From: Prevotellaceae bacterium
Lineage (GTDB): Bacteria; Bacteroidota; Bacteroidia; Bacteroidales; Bacteroidaceae
DNA length: 5,301 bases
Reading direction: 5' to 3'
Assembly (NCBI GenBank): GCA_030523505.1
Contig: JAUNIK010000215.1
Span: 1-5,301, forward strand
In this document: positions 5,087 through 5,301 of the stretch, in pieces
Layout: each line of letters begins with the position of its first letter
Numbering within the stretch: the first letter of the stretch is position 1
Position numbers and translations under genes: made by a program
Notes under the pieces: generated by a model
What the model saw: the letters and a program-made list of their open reading frames with translations, nothing else
What the model was told of the DNA's origin: nothing
Database searches by the model: none

Positions 5087-5119
5087 TACCCCTCCTAGCC
5101 TCCTCATGTGACGAGGGTA
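5087..5119 (+). repeat. Short dyad just after the lipocalin stop codon
   Basis: TACCCCTC (5087-5094) pairs with GAGGGTA (5113-5119) with one bulged C and an 18-nt loop. It is weak and has no T tract, so I do not call it a terminator. It resembles the other CCTCC/GGAGG-type dyads in the spacers of this window. Confidence 0.4.
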
Positions 5120-5149
5120 TAGCTGGCTTTAGGAAAATACTAGCATCTC

Positions 5150-5197
5150 ATGATATAGCAAAGGCCCACGGTATCCCGCGAGCCTTTGCTATATCAT
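5150..5197 (+). terminator. Likely terminator, 16-bp perfect stem
   Basis: Arms 5150-5165 (ATGATATAGCAAAGGC) and 5182-5197 (GCCTTTGCTATATCAT) are exact complements, with a 16-nt loop. The stem lies 65 nt after the lipocalin stop codon. The U-rich stretch after it is short and broken (ATATCATTGTT), so it may act as a modest intrinsic terminator, perhaps in both directions, or as a 3' stabilising hairpin. Confidence 0.65.
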
Positions 5198-5301
5198 TGT
5201 TATCGTAGCGCAGCGCATCGTACAAAGTCTATGCGCACATTTTTAATTGTTTTATTGTTTTATTGTTTTTTGCAGGCTAATGTCATCGTAATGAAATGTA
5301 T
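5198..5301. other. Non-coding right edge with T-rich repeats
   Basis: No gene is supported. The stretch contains ATCGTA on both sides of GCGCAGCGC (about 5203-5224). Two tandem copies of TTTTATTG (5250-5257, 5258-5265) lie between a degenerate copy and a T6 run. The AT-rich part may be the start of a promoter for a gene beyond the window, but I could not pair it with a TAnnTTTG box. Confidence 0.5.

Noticed and set aside
5241..5272. TTTTATTG repeats as replication-origin iterons
   Set aside because: Only two exact copies of a very AT-rich unit, and no replication gene in the window.

Overview
The window looks like a chromosomal segment of a Bacteroidota species, probably Prevotella-like. I infer this from the gene families, from two promoters that fit the Bacteroidota pattern (TTTG-like box, 19 bp, TAnnTTTG-like box), from the lack of Shine-Dalgarno sequences before the starts, and from the moderate GC of the genes with AT-rich promoters. 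The genus is inference; no rRNA or tRNA gene is present to settle it.

Layout. Positions 1-299 hold no gene I can support, only C-rich/G-rich dyads and a weak possible terminator. Positions 300-4222 carry four genes, all on the minus strand, so transcription runs from right to left. In that order they are: a family 2 glycosyltransferase (3401-4222); a small S23/four-helix-bundle protein (2948-3313) flanked by an exact 20-bp inverted repeat; a nucleotidyltransferase-fold protein of the PF14907 type (1788-2906); and a two-domain IspD-like cytidylyltransferase/short-chain dehydrogenase (300-1664) resembling Haemophilus Bcs1, which makes CDP-ribitol. A divergent promoter region (about 4223-4419) separates this group from a plus-strand gene (4420-5085). 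That gene encodes an unusual protein: a rubrerythrin-type rubredoxin domain, one hydrophobic segment with a lipobox-like cysteine, then a Blc-type lipocalin. A strong inverted repeat (5150-5197) follows as a likely terminator. The rest of the right edge is non-coding and T-rich.

How the genes may work together. The minus-strand group looks like part of a surface-polysaccharide locus (capsule, lipooligosaccharide or a phospho-alditol polymer). The fusion enzyme would supply an activated alditol such as CDP-ribitol, and the glycosyltransferase would add a sugar. The PF14907-type protein has no assigned substrate. No ribitol-phosphate transferase, polymerase or flippase is visible here, so the pathway is incomplete in the window. 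The lipocalin gene is divergent and probably a separate transcription unit concerned with the cell envelope.

The points most worth a second look are the rubredoxin-membrane-lipocalin fusion and the S23 gene bounded by exact inverted hexamer-repeat arms. In the second case one arm supplies the stop codon of the upstream glycosyltransferase gene, and the layout recalls the intervening sequences of 23S rRNA, but it sits between protein genes.
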